64,000 nt of DNA. It comes from Anaerovibrio sp. JC8. Lineage in GTDB: Bacteria; Bacillota; Negativicutes; Selenomonadales; Selenomonadaceae. This document shows, piece by piece, positions 26,900 to 35,661 of the stretch; positions within the stretch are counted from its first letter, which is position 1; the number at the start of each line of letters is the position of its first letter. Under the pieces are notes generated by a model. That model made no database searches and was not told the origin of the DNA. It worked only from the letters and a program-made list of their open reading frames with translations. Both the position numbers and the translations under genes were made by a program. The stretch lies in NCBI RefSeq assembly GCF_002100115.1, contig NZ_ANBM01000003.1, forward strand, positions 1 through 64,000, given 5' to 3'.

Positions 26900-28020
26900 T
26901 CCACCCTCTTTTTAGTTATATGCATGGCTATCCCTAAAAATAGCAGTCCATAAAAGAATAAAACTGTACAATTTTTGATTATCATTTCCCATTCGTTGCC
27001 CGCCAAAAACAAGGTCTTTAACAGCTCCAAATAATAGGTAGCCGGCAATAAATGTCCAATGGCACTGACCCAAGATGGGACGCTATGCAAATCAAACAAG
27101 AAGCCTGACAGCATTAGAGATGGCAAAAAGCCCACCATAAAAGCAATTTGACATGATAAAAACTGACTTTTTGTCACAGATGAAATCATAAGACCAATCC
27201 CTAATGCAACAGACAGATATAATATTGTGGCAAGGAGTAAAATCACAAAGGACCCATGCAATGGAATACCATATAAAAATTTTGACGCTATAATGCAAAG
27301 AAAAAATCCCACCATAGCAACGCCAAAATAGGGCACCATTTTTGAAAGAAGCAGCTCCATAACCGACACGGGCGTAACAAATATGGCCTCCAGAGTTCCC
27401 CTTTCCCATTCCCGGGCCATGACCAAGGCTGTCAAAAATACGCCTACCAAGGTCATTATCAACATTATCAGACCTGGTACAAAATACCAGGTACTGGAAT
27501 TAGCATCGTTAAACCAAATCCTATTTTCTACAGTCACCAGGCCTTTGGCCATATATCCCTTGTAAAAATTTGAATTATAGCTTTGAACTCCAGCCTCCAC
27601 ATAGCCTTTAACCGAATTGGCAGTGGTGGTATTAACCCCATATATAATCAACTGAAGATTCCCTTTTCTTTTCTGCAGCTTTTCCGAAAAATCAGGAGGA
27701 ACAGTCAAAATAGCATCCACCTGCCGCTGCCCCATTAATTTTTCAGCCTCTTTAAAGGAAGTAACAAAATGCGGTGAAAAATACTCTGACCCACTAAGAA
27801 AGCTCACTGCATGCCTTGCGGTAGGTGATGTATCCTCCAATACAACTGCTATGGGAATATTTTTTACGTCCAGAGATATTCCATAACCCATAATCAGAAT
27901 AAGAATAATAGGAAGCACTGATCCAATGAGAATACTGCTTTTATCCCGCCTTAGCTGCAAATATTCCTTGTAAATAAGGGCCAGCAGCCGATGAAAAAAA
28001 CCTCTATTAATGCTCTTCAC
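26896..28020 (-). CDS. ybhS: ABC-2 type permease, YbhS-like
   Basis: A 374-residue ABC-2 permease with the same topology as its neighbour. LRRDKSSILIGSVLPIILIL forms the first membrane segment and MAREWERGTLEAIFVTPVS the conserved cytoplasmic loop; PSLMLSGFLFDLHSVPSWV follows. The start is taken as GTG at 28020 with GGGGGAG upstream; this overlaps the ATPase gene by 14 bases. The longer frame has no better site. It is expected to form the heterodimeric pore with the YbhR-like protein. Confidence 0.88.
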   Translation of the reverse strand: MKSINRGFFHRLLALIYKEYLQLRRDKSSILIGSVLPIILILIMGYGISLDVKNIPIAVVLEDTSPTARHAVSFLSGSEYFSPHFVTSFKEAEKLMGQRQVDAILTVPPDFSEKLQKRKGNLQLIIYGVNTTTANSVKGYVEAGVQSYNSNFYKGYMAKGLVTVENRIWFNDANSSTWYFVPGLIMLIMTLVGVFLTALVMAREWERGTLEAIFVTPVSVMELLLSKMVPYFGVAMVGFFLCIIASKFLYGIPLHGSFVILLLATILYLSVALGIGLMISSVTKSQFLSCQIAFMVGFLPSLMLSGFLFDLHSVPSWVSAIGHLLPATYYLELLKTLFLAGNEWEMIIKNCTVLFFYGLLFLGIAMHITKKRVE

Positions 28021-29773
28021 CGTGCTCCCCCTTTCTGGAAGACTCCACAATGCTGATAAATACCTCATTCATGGACATATCCTGTCCGCCCTGCTGTGCC
28101 CGTATCTTTTCTGGCGAACCGATGGCCAGCAGCTTTCCCTTGTCCTGTATCATAATCCGGTCACAATATTCGGCTTCCTCCATAAAATGAGTCGTAATGA
28201 TAATAGTAGTTCCTCTAAGTGATAAATCCGTTATCTGGCGCCAAAAATCCCGTCTGGTCAAGGGATCAATTCCGCTGGTGGGTTCATCCAGAAAAAGTAT
28301 TTTAGGCTCATGCAAAAGGGCGGTGGCCATAGACAGTCGCTGCTTATAGCCTCCCGGCAAATCCCCTGCCGGCACATTTTCCTTTCCAGTTAAATGAAAT
28401 TCCTGCAACACTGTCTGTATACGCTCTGTCAATTTCTTTTTTGACAAGCCATAAACTCCCCCAAAGAAGGAAAGGTTTTCCAGCACTGTCAAGTCACTGT
28501 ACAGAGAGAATTTTTGAGCCACATAGCCGATATTTCTCCGGGCCTCGGTCTGGGCATGTCGGAGATTTACGCCGGCAACGCTTAAAAATCCCCCGGACAT
28601 AGGCAAAAGGCCGCACAGCATCCGAAAGGTGGTGGTTTTCCCCGCTCCATTGGGGCCCAGCAGTCCAAATACCTCACCCTTATGTACCTGAAAGGAGGTT
28701 TTATCCACAGCGATAAAATCCCCAAATTTTCTGAGTAAATCCTTTACCTCAATATCAATTTCATCCGATAGGGAAAAATTTCCGTTCAAGGATAAGGGTG
28801 CCACATTTACTGAAGTATTGCTGTTGGCATTGGCCTGAGCACTATCACCATGAAGCAAAATCATAAAGGCATCCTCCAGCCGTTCAGATACTGGAATAAA
28901 GCCATAAGGATAGTTTTCCACAAAATATTTTTCATCCGCTCCCTTTTGGCGGATAAACCGCACCCGGCCCATTTCCGGCACTGCATCCACCACGTGTTCT
29001 TTATCATCCAACAGCAATCCTTGCAAAACTCTGGTGGGAACACCATCCTCTGGTGTCATACGATAACACCGACCAGCCGCCAGCTGCTTAATTGCGTTAG
29101 GCGACGCTCCAGCTAATATCTTCCCTTCATTCAGCACATAGACCATCTGGCAGCGCTCAGCCTCGTCCATATAGGCAGTATTAACCAACACACTTAGCTC
29201 TTCTTCTTTTACCAGCTGGCCTAATATTTCCCATAACTCCCGTCTGGACAGCGGGTCCACCCCCACCGTAGGTTCATCCAATAAAAGTAAGTCAGGAGAA
29301 CGTACCAAGGTACAGGCCAATCCGAGTTTTTGCTTCATACCACCAGATAAATTTCCCGCCAGTCGTTTAGTAAAAGAAGAAAGCCCTGTCATATTTAAAA
29401 GCTGGGCAAAACGGTCCCCTTCCTTATCTGGCGAAATACCATGCAGTCTGGCATATAAGCTCATATTTTCTTCAACGGATAAATCCTCATACAAACCAAA
29501 TTTTTGCGGCATATAGCTGATTTGCTCCTGAACCCTCTGTTCATTTCCCGCTATATTCATTTCCAATACTTCCAGACTGCCGGAGGTAGGTGTAATTAAT
29601 CCAGCAATCATGCGCATAAAAGTGGTTTTTCCCGCTCCATCCGGTCCCACGATGGCAGTTAAGGTCCCCTTCTTCAAGGTAAAATTAATTGACTTTAGGG
29701 CAGTAGCCAGAACATTACCCTTTTTATCAGTAAAAACCTTAGATAAATTATCTGCTCGAACAATCAATTCCAT
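28007..29773 (-). CDS. ybhF: Fused double ABC ATPase, YbhF-like
   Basis: About 588 residues containing two complete nucleotide-binding domains. The first has Walker A VGPDGAGKTTFM, signature NLSGGMKQKLGLA and Walker B LLLLDEPTVGVD. The second has GPNGAGKTTTF, LPGGYKQRLSMA and ILFLDEPTSGID. A non-conserved linker of about 80 residues separates them. Two linked ATPases acting with two different permeases is the YbhF arrangement. The ATG at 29773 is favoured because GGGGTGA lies five bases upstream. In E. coli the system handles cationic dyes, certain antibiotics and sodium; the substrate here is unknown. Confidence 0.93.
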   Translation of the reverse strand: MELIVRADNLSKVFTDKKGNVLATALKSINFTLKKGTLTAIVGPDGAGKTTFMRMIAGLITPTSGSLEVLEMNIAGNEQRVQEQISYMPQKFGLYEDLSVEENMSLYARLHGISPDKEGDRFAQLLNMTGLSSFTKRLAGNLSGGMKQKLGLACTLVRSPDLLLLDEPTVGVDPLSRRELWEILGQLVKEEELSVLVNTAYMDEAERCQMVYVLNEGKILAGASPNAIKQLAAGRCYRMTPEDGVPTRVLQGLLLDDKEHVVDAVPEMGRVRFIRQKGADEKYFVENYPYGFIPVSERLEDAFMILLHGDSAQANANSNTSVNVAPLSLNGNFSLSDEIDIEVKDLLRKFGDFIAVDKTSFQVHKGEVFGLLGPNGAGKTTTFRMLCGLLPMSGGFLSVAGVNLRHAQTEARRNIGYVAQKFSLYSDLTVLENLSFFGGVYGLSKKKLTERIQTVLQEFHLTGKENVPAGDLPGGYKQRLSMATALLHEPKILFLDEPTSGIDPLTRRDFWRQITDLSLRGTTIIITTHFMEEAEYCDRIMIQDKGKLLAIGSPEKIRAQQGGQDMSMNEVFISIVESSRKGEHGEEH

Positions 29774-29799
29774 ATTGTTCACCCCATAATAGCCGCTGT

Positions 29800-30798
29800 C
29801 TACATATTCAACTGGACTGTAGCTGGCATACCCATTCTAAGCACATTTTCCACATCGTCAACATAAACACGTACTTCATATAACAGATTTGTTCTTAGAT
29901 CATCCGTCTGAACAGTCTTCGGAGTAAATTCTGCTGTCGAGGAGATAAATCCTACCTGCCCACTTATTCCTTTATCTGGCAGGCTGTCAATATAGATGGT
30001 TGCCCCTTGTCCTTCATATACACGAGCCAAATCCGTTTCCTTTACATAGACCCTGATCCACTTTTTATCGTGAAGAGAAATTTTAAACACCGGCAGAGAT
30101 GGTGAAGCCATATCCCCCGCCTCCAACAGACGGGAACGTATTACACCATCTACTGGAGAAATCAGCTCCATCTGGGAAAGCAGATATTCCTGACGTGCCA
30201 GCTCCTGTTCTAATGATTCCAGCTTTGCTTCAGCCTGCCGAATTTCCTCTGGCCTTGGACCGGACAAGGCTTCTTGATAAGACTCATTAGCTGCGACTTT
30301 TTCTGCCTCAGCGGCCTGTGCATTATATATGGCACTATCTAATTCCTGCCGACTTATGGCTTCAGAATAATATAGCTGCTGACGGCGTTTCATCACAAGC
30401 TGGGCATCGTCAGAATTTGCCTGGGCGGCAATAAGTCTTGCCTTAGCCTGATTAATGACCTCACTTCTGGTACCATTATGTAGCAAATTTACCGCGCTTT
30501 CCTGTGCTAATATTTCTGCTTTTAATTTTCCTATGCTCATCTCGGTTTCCCGTGTATCCAAGCGGGCCAAGACCTGCCCCATTTTCACCTCGTCCCCTTC
30601 CTCAGCCAGCAGCTCCTTCAGTCGATCACTTCCTCTAAAGGCCAGCGATACTTCTCTCACATCCACATTTCCAGACAAAACCAATTCATGTTCATTTTTA
30701 TTCCCGCCAAACCAGCCATTATTCATCCCAAAGGCAACCGTTACAATCATTACAATTGATATTAGTAGAATAACAATTATCTTTTTCTTTCGCTGCAT
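29800..30798 (-). CDS. ybhG: HlyD-family membrane fusion protein, YbhG-like
   Basis: A 332-residue periplasmic adaptor. A single N-terminal anchor (KKKIIVILLISIVMIVTVAF, about residues 4-23) is followed by a half-motif lipoyl (GDEVKMGQVLARLDTRE), a long coiled-coil hairpin (about 75-190) and the second lipoyl and barrel region (ISPVDGVIRSRLLEAGDMAS). Such adaptors bridge an inner-membrane ABC pump to an outer-membrane exit, which implies a double-membraned cell. The start at 30798 has AAGGGGGG upstream. It is the first gene of the operon, directly after the operator-bearing promoter. Confidence 0.9.
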   Translation of the reverse strand: MQRKKKIIVILLISIVMIVTVAFGMNNGWFGGNKNEHELVLSGNVDVREVSLAFRGSDRLKELLAEEGDEVKMGQVLARLDTRETEMSIGKLKAEILAQESAVNLLHNGTRSEVINQAKARLIAAQANSDDAQLVMKRRQQLYYSEAISRQELDSAIYNAQAAEAEKVAANESYQEALSGPRPEEIRQAEAKLESLEQELARQEYLLSQMELISPVDGVIRSRLLEAGDMASPSLPVFKISLHDKKWIRVYVKETDLARVYEGQGATIYIDSLPDKGISGQVGFISSTAEFTPKTVQTDDLRTNLLYEVRVYVDDVENVLRMGMPATVQLNM

Positions 30799-30833
30799 AT
30801 AGTTACTTCCCCCCTTCAGCTTTTCTTTTTTGT

Positions 30834-30862
30834 ATTTTATCAAATTTAAATTTGAATTTCAA
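30834..30862 (-). promoter_or_regulatory. Operon promoter with palindromic operator in the spacer
   Basis: On the minus strand TTGAAA (30857-30862) and TAAAAT (30834-30839) are exactly 17 bases apart. The spacer contains a perfect 16-bp palindrome, TCAAATTTAAATTTGA (30840-30855). A repressor bound there would block RNA polymerase directly. The CecR-like protein encoded at the end of the operon is the obvious candidate. Confidence 0.75.
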
Positions 30863-30879
30863 TTATTTCCAAAACCAAA

Positions 30880-30921
30880 TACAAAACTCCCGGCTCTGAC
30901 ACCTAAGCCAAAGCCGGGAGT
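30880..30921 (-). terminator. Terminator after the aldehyde dehydrogenase gene
   Basis: The stem ACTCCCGGCT (from 30886) pairs with AGCCGGGAGT (ending 30921), with further weaker pairs in between, and is followed on the minus strand by TTTGTATTTG. Confidence 0.85.
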
Positions 30922-30954
30922 AATATGGACCGATTTTTTTTGATTTTTTATTGA

Positions 30955-32409
30955 TTATTTACCCTTTGCGTTTAAATCATAGTCTACATAGCAAATATGA
31001 GTCTCAAGGAATTCATCCAAACCATGTTCACCATCATCGCCACCGAGACCGGACTGACGAACGCCCTGATGGAAGCCCTGGAATGCTTCAAAATGCTCGC
31101 GGTTTACATAGGTTTCACCAAACTTGATTTCATTCATGGCTCTCATAACCACATCAAAGTCCTGAGTGTATATGGATGAGGTCAATCCATAAATACAGTC
31201 ATTGGCTTTTTCAATGGCTTCGTCCAAGGTCTTAAAGGTGGAAATCGGCAATACTGGTCCGAAGATCTCATCCCGCATAATAGCCATATCATGAGTACAA
31301 TCTGTAACAACAGTTGGCTCATAATAGTAGCCCTTGCCATCAACAGTAGCCTTTTTGCCGCCACAGCGAACCTTGGCGCCTTCCTTTATGGCACTCTGAA
31401 CCAGACTGTCCACATGCTCCTGCTGAGCCTTGTTGACCATTGGGCCAAGATCAAAGGTACCACCTAAGCCTGGACCATAGGTTGCCTTCTGGAAGCGGGC
31501 AATAATTTTTTCGATAAATTTATCTGCAATACCCTCTTGTACATATACTCTTTCTGCAGCATTGCAAACCTGACCGGAATTGATAATACGGGAATTATAA
31601 ACGTGTTCCACGGTTTCGTCCAGCTTACAGTCATCCATAACTATAACCGGAGCCTTGCCACCCAATTCCAGGGAAACCTTGGTAACGTTGTCAGCAGCCT
31701 TCTTCATAATCTTCTTGCCAGCACCGGTGCTGCCAGTCATTGAAACAAGTGCTACCTTTGGATTGCCGGACAGTGCATCACCCACCACACTGCCTGAGCC
31801 AGTAACAACATTGATTACGCCCTTTGGCAAAGAGCTTTTAGCTACTATTTTTGCAAACTCATAGCAGCCATTTGGAGAGTCGCTGGAAGGCTTTAACACC
31901 ACAGTATCACCTGCTATTAATGCAGGTGCAACCTTACGGCCAATGAGGAACAGCGGGAAGTTCCATGGCATGATACCAGCTACAACGCCAATTGGCATTT
32001 TATAAAGGAAAATATTCTCATTAGGTCTGTCAGATGGAATAATCTCACCCTTTATATGGCGGGCCATGGCAGCAAAATACTGAATATAGTCACCAAGCCA
32101 GCCTGCTTCATCCATGGACTGTGCCAACGGCTTGCCCATTTCCTCCGTATTGGTACGGGCAAACAGCTCCTGATTTTCTCTTACCAGCCCAGCCAATTCC
32201 ATCAAATAATTGGCACGCTGAATTGCCGGAAGCTTGCCCCAGGACTTCTGAGCTTCAGCTGCCGCGTCGACAGCTGCCTCAACATCAGCTTCTGTAGCCT
32301 TAGGCACTTGAGAGATGACCTCTTCCGTTGCTGGATTTATAACATCCAGCATTTCCCGGTCACCATTTGGAACAAATTCTCCATTGATGAAAAGCTCATA
32401 CTGTTTCAT
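30955..32409 (-). CDS. aldA: NAD-dependent aldehyde dehydrogenase, lactaldehyde dehydrogenase-like
   Basis: A 484-residue aldehyde dehydrogenase of standard length. The catalytic residues are E248 in SLELGGKAPV and C282 in NSGQVCNAAERVYV; cofactor-site stretches are MPWNFPLFL and GSTGAGKKI. The C-terminal pattern VNREHFEAFQGFHQGVRQSG and DGEHGLDEFLETHI resembles AldA, which oxidises lactaldehyde and glycolaldehyde. Succinate-semialdehyde or another aldehyde is also possible. AAAGGATGG precedes the ATG. It has its own terminator and is apparently monocistronic. Confidence 0.85.
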   Translation of the reverse strand: MKQYELFINGEFVPNGDREMLDVINPATEEVISQVPKATEADVEAAVDAAAEAQKSWGKLPAIQRANYLMELAGLVRENQELFARTNTEEMGKPLAQSMDEAGWLGDYIQYFAAMARHIKGEIIPSDRPNENIFLYKMPIGVVAGIMPWNFPLFLIGRKVAPALIAGDTVVLKPSSDSPNGCYEFAKIVAKSSLPKGVINVVTGSGSVVGDALSGNPKVALVSMTGSTGAGKKIMKKAADNVTKVSLELGGKAPVIVMDDCKLDETVEHVYNSRIINSGQVCNAAERVYVQEGIADKFIEKIIARFQKATYGPGLGGTFDLGPMVNKAQQEHVDSLVQSAIKEGAKVRCGGKKATVDGKGYYYEPTVVTDCTHDMAIMRDEIFGPVLPISTFKTLDEAIEKANDCIYGLTSSIYTQDFDVVMRAMNEIKFGETYVNREHFEAFQGFHQGVRQSGLGGDDGEHGLDEFLETHICYVDYDLNAKGK

Positions 32410-32542
32410 TTAACAACCATCCTTTCAATAAAAAATAAAATCAACGACGAAATTATGTTCTTTATTCTACATTTACGTCAGTAATTCCTGCATTTATTAT
32501 GTACATATCCAAAAAATTATAGGATAGTTAATTAATTCTTCC

Positions 32543-32577
32543 AAATAAAAACAGCTACAGATTGCTCCATAGCTGTT
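32543..32577 (-). terminator. Terminator, ACAGCTA-stem type
   Basis: The stem AACAGCTA (32549-32556) pairs with TAGCTGTT (32570-32577), then TTTTTATTT on the minus strand. Near-identical stems follow the minus-strand genes at 35662 and 40539. Confidence 0.8.
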
Positions 32578-32598
32578 AAAAGGTTTATTTTCACTTAA

Positions 32599-32730
32599 TT
32601 ATGCCGCCACTCGTTTTTTCTCCGGTGCCAATATACGGGCACTATTTAATACCACAGCCAAATCAGTCTGACGGCCCCCCAGGGTAACACCTACATGAGC
32701 AAAGGCAAGGGCTGGAGCGTCATTTATCAT
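32599..32730 (-). pseudogene. P-type ATPase remnant (hinge-region fragment)
   Basis: A 43-codon open segment reads MINDAPALAFAHVGVTLGG and QTDLAVVLNSARIL before a stop. This matches the conserved GINDAPALA...DVG...G..TD...AADI hinge of heavy-metal P-type ATPases. Nothing of the remaining 600 or more residues is present, and no ribosome site is visible. It lies between the EamA gene and its terminator, so it is transcribed but is a fossil. The rest of the gap from 32410 to 32752 holds the aldehyde dehydrogenase leader and a terminator. Confidence 0.75.
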
Positions 32731-32752
32731 TATTTTGTTACTTTAATGAAGT

Positions 32753-33730
32753 TTAACGTGGATAGTTGCTGTTTTGATACACACCATTTCCCGGATGTGC
32801 AAGCTTTGACCAGTTTATATTGGGCAAAATAATCCCGGACAAAATGAGTACAGCTCCCACAATACCGATACTTCCCAAGCTATCCCCCATAAACAGCCAA
32901 CCAAGAACAGCAGTGGTCAGGGGATTTATAGCAATAATAATACCAGTAGTCTCTGATGATAACGGCTTTTGGGCTATTGGCTGCATAGTGAAACCAAAGC
33001 CTGTGCATACAACAGCCAAGATTAATAGCATTATCCACTGTGTACTGTCATCTGGCAAATGAGGTGCTTCAAACATGAAGGATGTGATTAATCCCATTAC
33101 TCCCATTACTCCTACATATAAAATACCCAAAGTCATTGGGTCATATTTTTTTGATATTCTATCAGTGATAATTATTGCCGCCGCATAGCTAAAAGCAGCT
33201 ATCATGCATAGTATTTCACCTATTCCAAAACCGCTGAATAATCTGATATTTCCGATACCATTACTGGCCGACCCGCTGCCAAGGACAATAAGACCTATCC
33301 CAATAAAGGTAATTATTGTGCTAACAGCAATAACCCGTGGAGGAAATCGCCGCAATAATATGGCTTCTATGACCGGTACTATTACGATAGCACTATTTTC
33401 CAGAAAAGAACATATAGAGGCCGTAGTGTACTGTAGTCCAACCAGCTCTGCTGTCATGCATAAATAATAAACGCCTCCCAGCAAAAAAGAAGCACTGACA
33501 ATATGAGGATTTTCCTTGATGTCCTCTACAATTTTTCCAGAAAAAAATATAAACAGTATAAGAAATGCCAACAGAAAACGTATTCCCAATAAATTTAACG
33601 GCTCAATGCTTCCCAAAAGCTGTTTGGAGAACAAAAAGGCTGACCCTCGAACGATGCTCATGGCTACTATAATCAGGCAGCCAGTTTTAAAGCTTATTTC
33701 TATATTATTCAATCCCGAGATGCCATGCAT
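32753..33730 (-). CDS. EamA/DMT family exporter
   Basis: 325 residues, ten predicted membrane segments in two homologous EamA halves. The first half shows VRGSAFLFSKQLL and LNLLGIRFLLAFLILF, the second ISKKYDPMTLGILYVGV and TTGIIIAINPLTTAVLGWLF. Such proteins usually export amino acids or other metabolites. GGAGGTGTAGAAA precedes the ATG. It is divergent from a LysR regulator 125 bases away, a classic arrangement for an inducible exporter; the substrate is unknown. Confidence 0.88.
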   Translation of the reverse strand: MHGISGLNNIEISFKTGCLIIVAMSIVRGSAFLFSKQLLGSIEPLNLLGIRFLLAFLILFIFFSGKIVEDIKENPHIVSASFLLGGVYYLCMTAELVGLQYTTASICSFLENSAIVIVPVIEAILLRRFPPRVIAVSTIITFIGIGLIVLGSGSASNGIGNIRLFSGFGIGEILCMIAAFSYAAAIIITDRISKKYDPMTLGILYVGVMGVMGLITSFMFEAPHLPDDSTQWIMLLILAVVCTGFGFTMQPIAQKPLSSETTGIIIAINPLTTAVLGWLFMGDSLGSIGIVGAVLILSGIILPNINWSKLAHPGNGVYQNSNYPR

Positions 33731-33761
33731 TTTCTACACCTCCACCACATTTTCTCTTATC

Positions 33762-33790
33762 TTGACATTATTGTAATGTAGTTTTAGTAT
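33762..33790 (+). promoter_or_regulatory. Promoter of the LysR-type regulator
   Basis: TTGACA (33762-33767) and TAGTAT (33785-33790) are separated by 17 bases. The partly palindromic ATTATTGTAAT inside the spacer fits a LysR T-N11-A type site and could control both divergent genes. Confidence 0.65.
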
Positions 33791-33855
33791 TGAGTAAAAT
33801 GAAAGTTTATCAATATATCATTGATTTTTTATCAAAGAAAATAAGGAGCAAAAAT

Positions 33856-34725
33856 ATGGATACAGAACGCATTCGCACACTGCTTTGTGCTGTCGATGAA
33901 GGAAGTCTGACCGCAGTATCAGAGAAAATGGGATATACGGCATCCGGGATTAGCCGAATGATGGCAACTCTTGAGGCTGAAGCTGGTTTTCCACTTCTTG
34001 TACGGAGCCGCAGCGGAGTCGTGCCCACCGAAGAATGTCGCCAGCTTTTACCCTTGATGAAGGAAATACTGGCTTTGGCCGACCGCTTTCATCAGGCGTC
34101 TGGTGAGCTTGCTGGATTGGCCCGTGGAACCATAAGAATCGGAACGTCTTATTACGCCTACTATAGCTGGTTTGCCAAGCTGATTGCCGATTTTCAGCAG
34201 ACATATCCCGGAATTGACGCACAAATAATTGAAGGAACCAGTACTGAGCTGATAAGCGCCATGGATGAGCATCAGGCCGACCTGTGTATTATCAGCCGCA
34301 GAAAGGGCAATTACGATTGGATTCCATTAAAAAAAGACCAGCTTCTGGCCTGTCTGCCAGCAGATCACCCAAAAGCCGGTCACAAAACCTTTCCTGTGCA
34401 GGATTTTGCCACTGAGGATTTTATCGAACTCTATCCGGGCAAGGAAACAGATAACTCCCAAATGCTGAAAAGGAACGGTATTACTCCACATATCAAATAT
34501 TCAACATCAGATAATTATGCCGCCTATGCCATGGTCGCCGCTGGTCTGGGTATAGCGTGCACCAATGCGATTATTGGAAAATCTTTTATGGATGGTGTCT
34601 GTTATTTGCCCCTATCACCCAAACAAACGGTAGAAATCGGCATTGCCATGCCAAAAAAGGATAAAATGTCCCCAGCGGCAAAACGTTTTGCGGAATTCGC
34701 CCGTCAACGATTCGACGAGAATTGA
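33856..34725 (+). CDS. LysR family transcriptional regulator
   Basis: 289 residues. The N-terminal winged helix (residues 1-60) reads MDTERIRTLLCAVDEGSLTA and SEKMGYTASGISRMMATLE; the C-terminal substrate-binding domain follows from about 85 (GTIRIGTSYYAYYSWFAKL). The start is placed at 33856 because AAGGAG lies nine bases upstream; a longer frame from 33790 would begin inside the promoter. It is divergent from the EamA exporter, which it probably regulates in response to the exported compound. Confidence 0.9.
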   Translation: MDTERIRTLLCAVDEGSLTAVSEKMGYTASGISRMMATLEAEAGFPLLVRSRSGVVPTEECRQLLPLMKEILALADRFHQASGELAGLARGTIRIGTSYYAYYSWFAKLIADFQQTYPGIDAQIIEGTSTELISAMDEHQADLCIISRRKGNYDWIPLKKDQLLACLPADHPKAGHKTFPVQDFATEDFIELYPGKETDNSQMLKRNGITPHIKYSTSDNYAAYAMVAAGLGIACTNAIIGKSFMDGVCYLPLSPKQTVEIGIAMPKKDKMSPAAKRFAEFARQRFDEN

Positions 34726-34784
34726 TAAAATGATGTAAAATACTTAGATTGAATATAAAAATATGCTTAAATTGTATACTTTTC

Positions 34785-34921
34785 AAAATAAGCGTATGGT
34801 AATACGGACAGATATTCTCATAATGCCCGTCCTTCATTTTAAAGCCACCTGGAATGGTCCCAAGCTGGACGAACCCCAAACGCTCATACAGATGCCTTGC
34901 ATGAATATTGACTTCACCGTA
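34785..34921 (-). pseudogene. GNAT acetyltransferase C-terminal remnant
   Basis: In one minus-strand frame the sequence reads NIHARHLYERLGFVQLGTIP followed by GGFKMKDGHYENICPYYHTL. This is the typical C-terminal end of GNAT N-acetyltransferases (acetyl-CoA site and last strands). There is no N-terminal half, and its upstream edge overlaps the flavoprotein stop codon at 34914. A deletion probably fused the flavoprotein gene to this fragment. The space from 34726 to 34784 holds nothing recognisable. Confidence 0.72.
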
Positions 34922-35531
34922 TAAAGTGGGTAGGCTGCCATTCCTCTTTCTCCGGCAGGCCGTATTTTTCCTTGCCCAGGGCGATACTGCGCATTAGGAA
35001 TATCATATTTTTTGCTAGGGTCCGCATGGTTTGGAGACCTTCGGCGTCCTCCTTTGCCTGTCCCTGCTCCCGACCATGGACACTGTTCCAATACTGGCTG
35101 GAGGCAATCGGCATACCGCTGATACCAAAATATTTATTCAGCTCGTCATAGGTAGCTGAACAGCCGCCCCTCCGGGCCACCGCAATGCCAGCCCCTACCT
35201 TCATGGTCTTGTCAAAATTGGTGCTGAAAAACAGCCGGTCAAGGCAGGAAATCAAGGTGCCGTTGGCCGAAGCATAATAAACCGGTGAAGCTACCACCAG
35301 ACCATCTGCCGCTTCAAATTTCGGTGCCAGCTCATTTACCACATCATCAAAGACACACTTGCCCTTTTGCATGCAGGAGCCACAGGCAATACAGCCCCGA
35401 ATAGCCTTATTGCCTATCTGTACCACCTCGGTTTCCACGCCTTCGGCATCAAATGTCTTTACCAGCTCATTCACCGCTACAGCAGTGTTACCCCCCACCC
35501 GGGGACTGCCATTGATAATTAATACCTTCAT
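34914..35531 (-). CDS. NAD(P)H-dependent FMN reductase / flavodoxin-like oxidoreductase
   Basis: 205 residues with a flavodoxin-like fold. The FMN phosphate loop is NGSPRVGGNTA. GCIACGSCMQKGKCVFDD gives the cysteine pattern seen in iron-sulfur flavoproteins and related reductases. SPVYYASANGTL and ARRGGCSATYDELNKYF shape the flavin site. AGGAGG lies seven bases before the chosen ATG. The C-terminus (PTHFIR) ends exactly where the GNAT remnant begins, so the last residues may not be original. Probably a soluble electron-transfer or quinone/nitro reductase; physiological partner unknown. Confidence 0.83.
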   Translation of the reverse strand: MKVLIINGSPRVGGNTAVAVNELVKTFDAEGVETEVVQIGNKAIRGCIACGSCMQKGKCVFDDVVNELAPKFEAADGLVVASPVYYASANGTLISCLDRLFFSTNFDKTMKVGAGIAVARRGGCSATYDELNKYFGISGMPIASSQYWNSVHGREQGQAKEDAEGLQTMRTLAKNMIFLMRSIALGKEKYGLPEKEEWQPTHFIR

Positions 35532-35613
35532 ATTGCTTCCTCCTAAAAATACACATTTCACACTTTATACTGACTATACCATTTAGAGCCTACTTCAAGT
35601 CAAGCAGTTTTCA

Positions 35614-35646
35614 AGAAAAACAGCTATCGATTTCTTTGTAGCTGTT
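35614..35646 (-). terminator. Terminator, ACAGCTA-stem type
   Basis: The stem AACAGCTA (35619-35626) pairs with TAGCTGTT (35639-35646) and is followed on the minus strand by TTTTTC. It lies 15 bases after the Crp/Fnr gene. Confidence 0.8.
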
Positions 35647-35661
35647 GGCTTTTCCTGTTAA

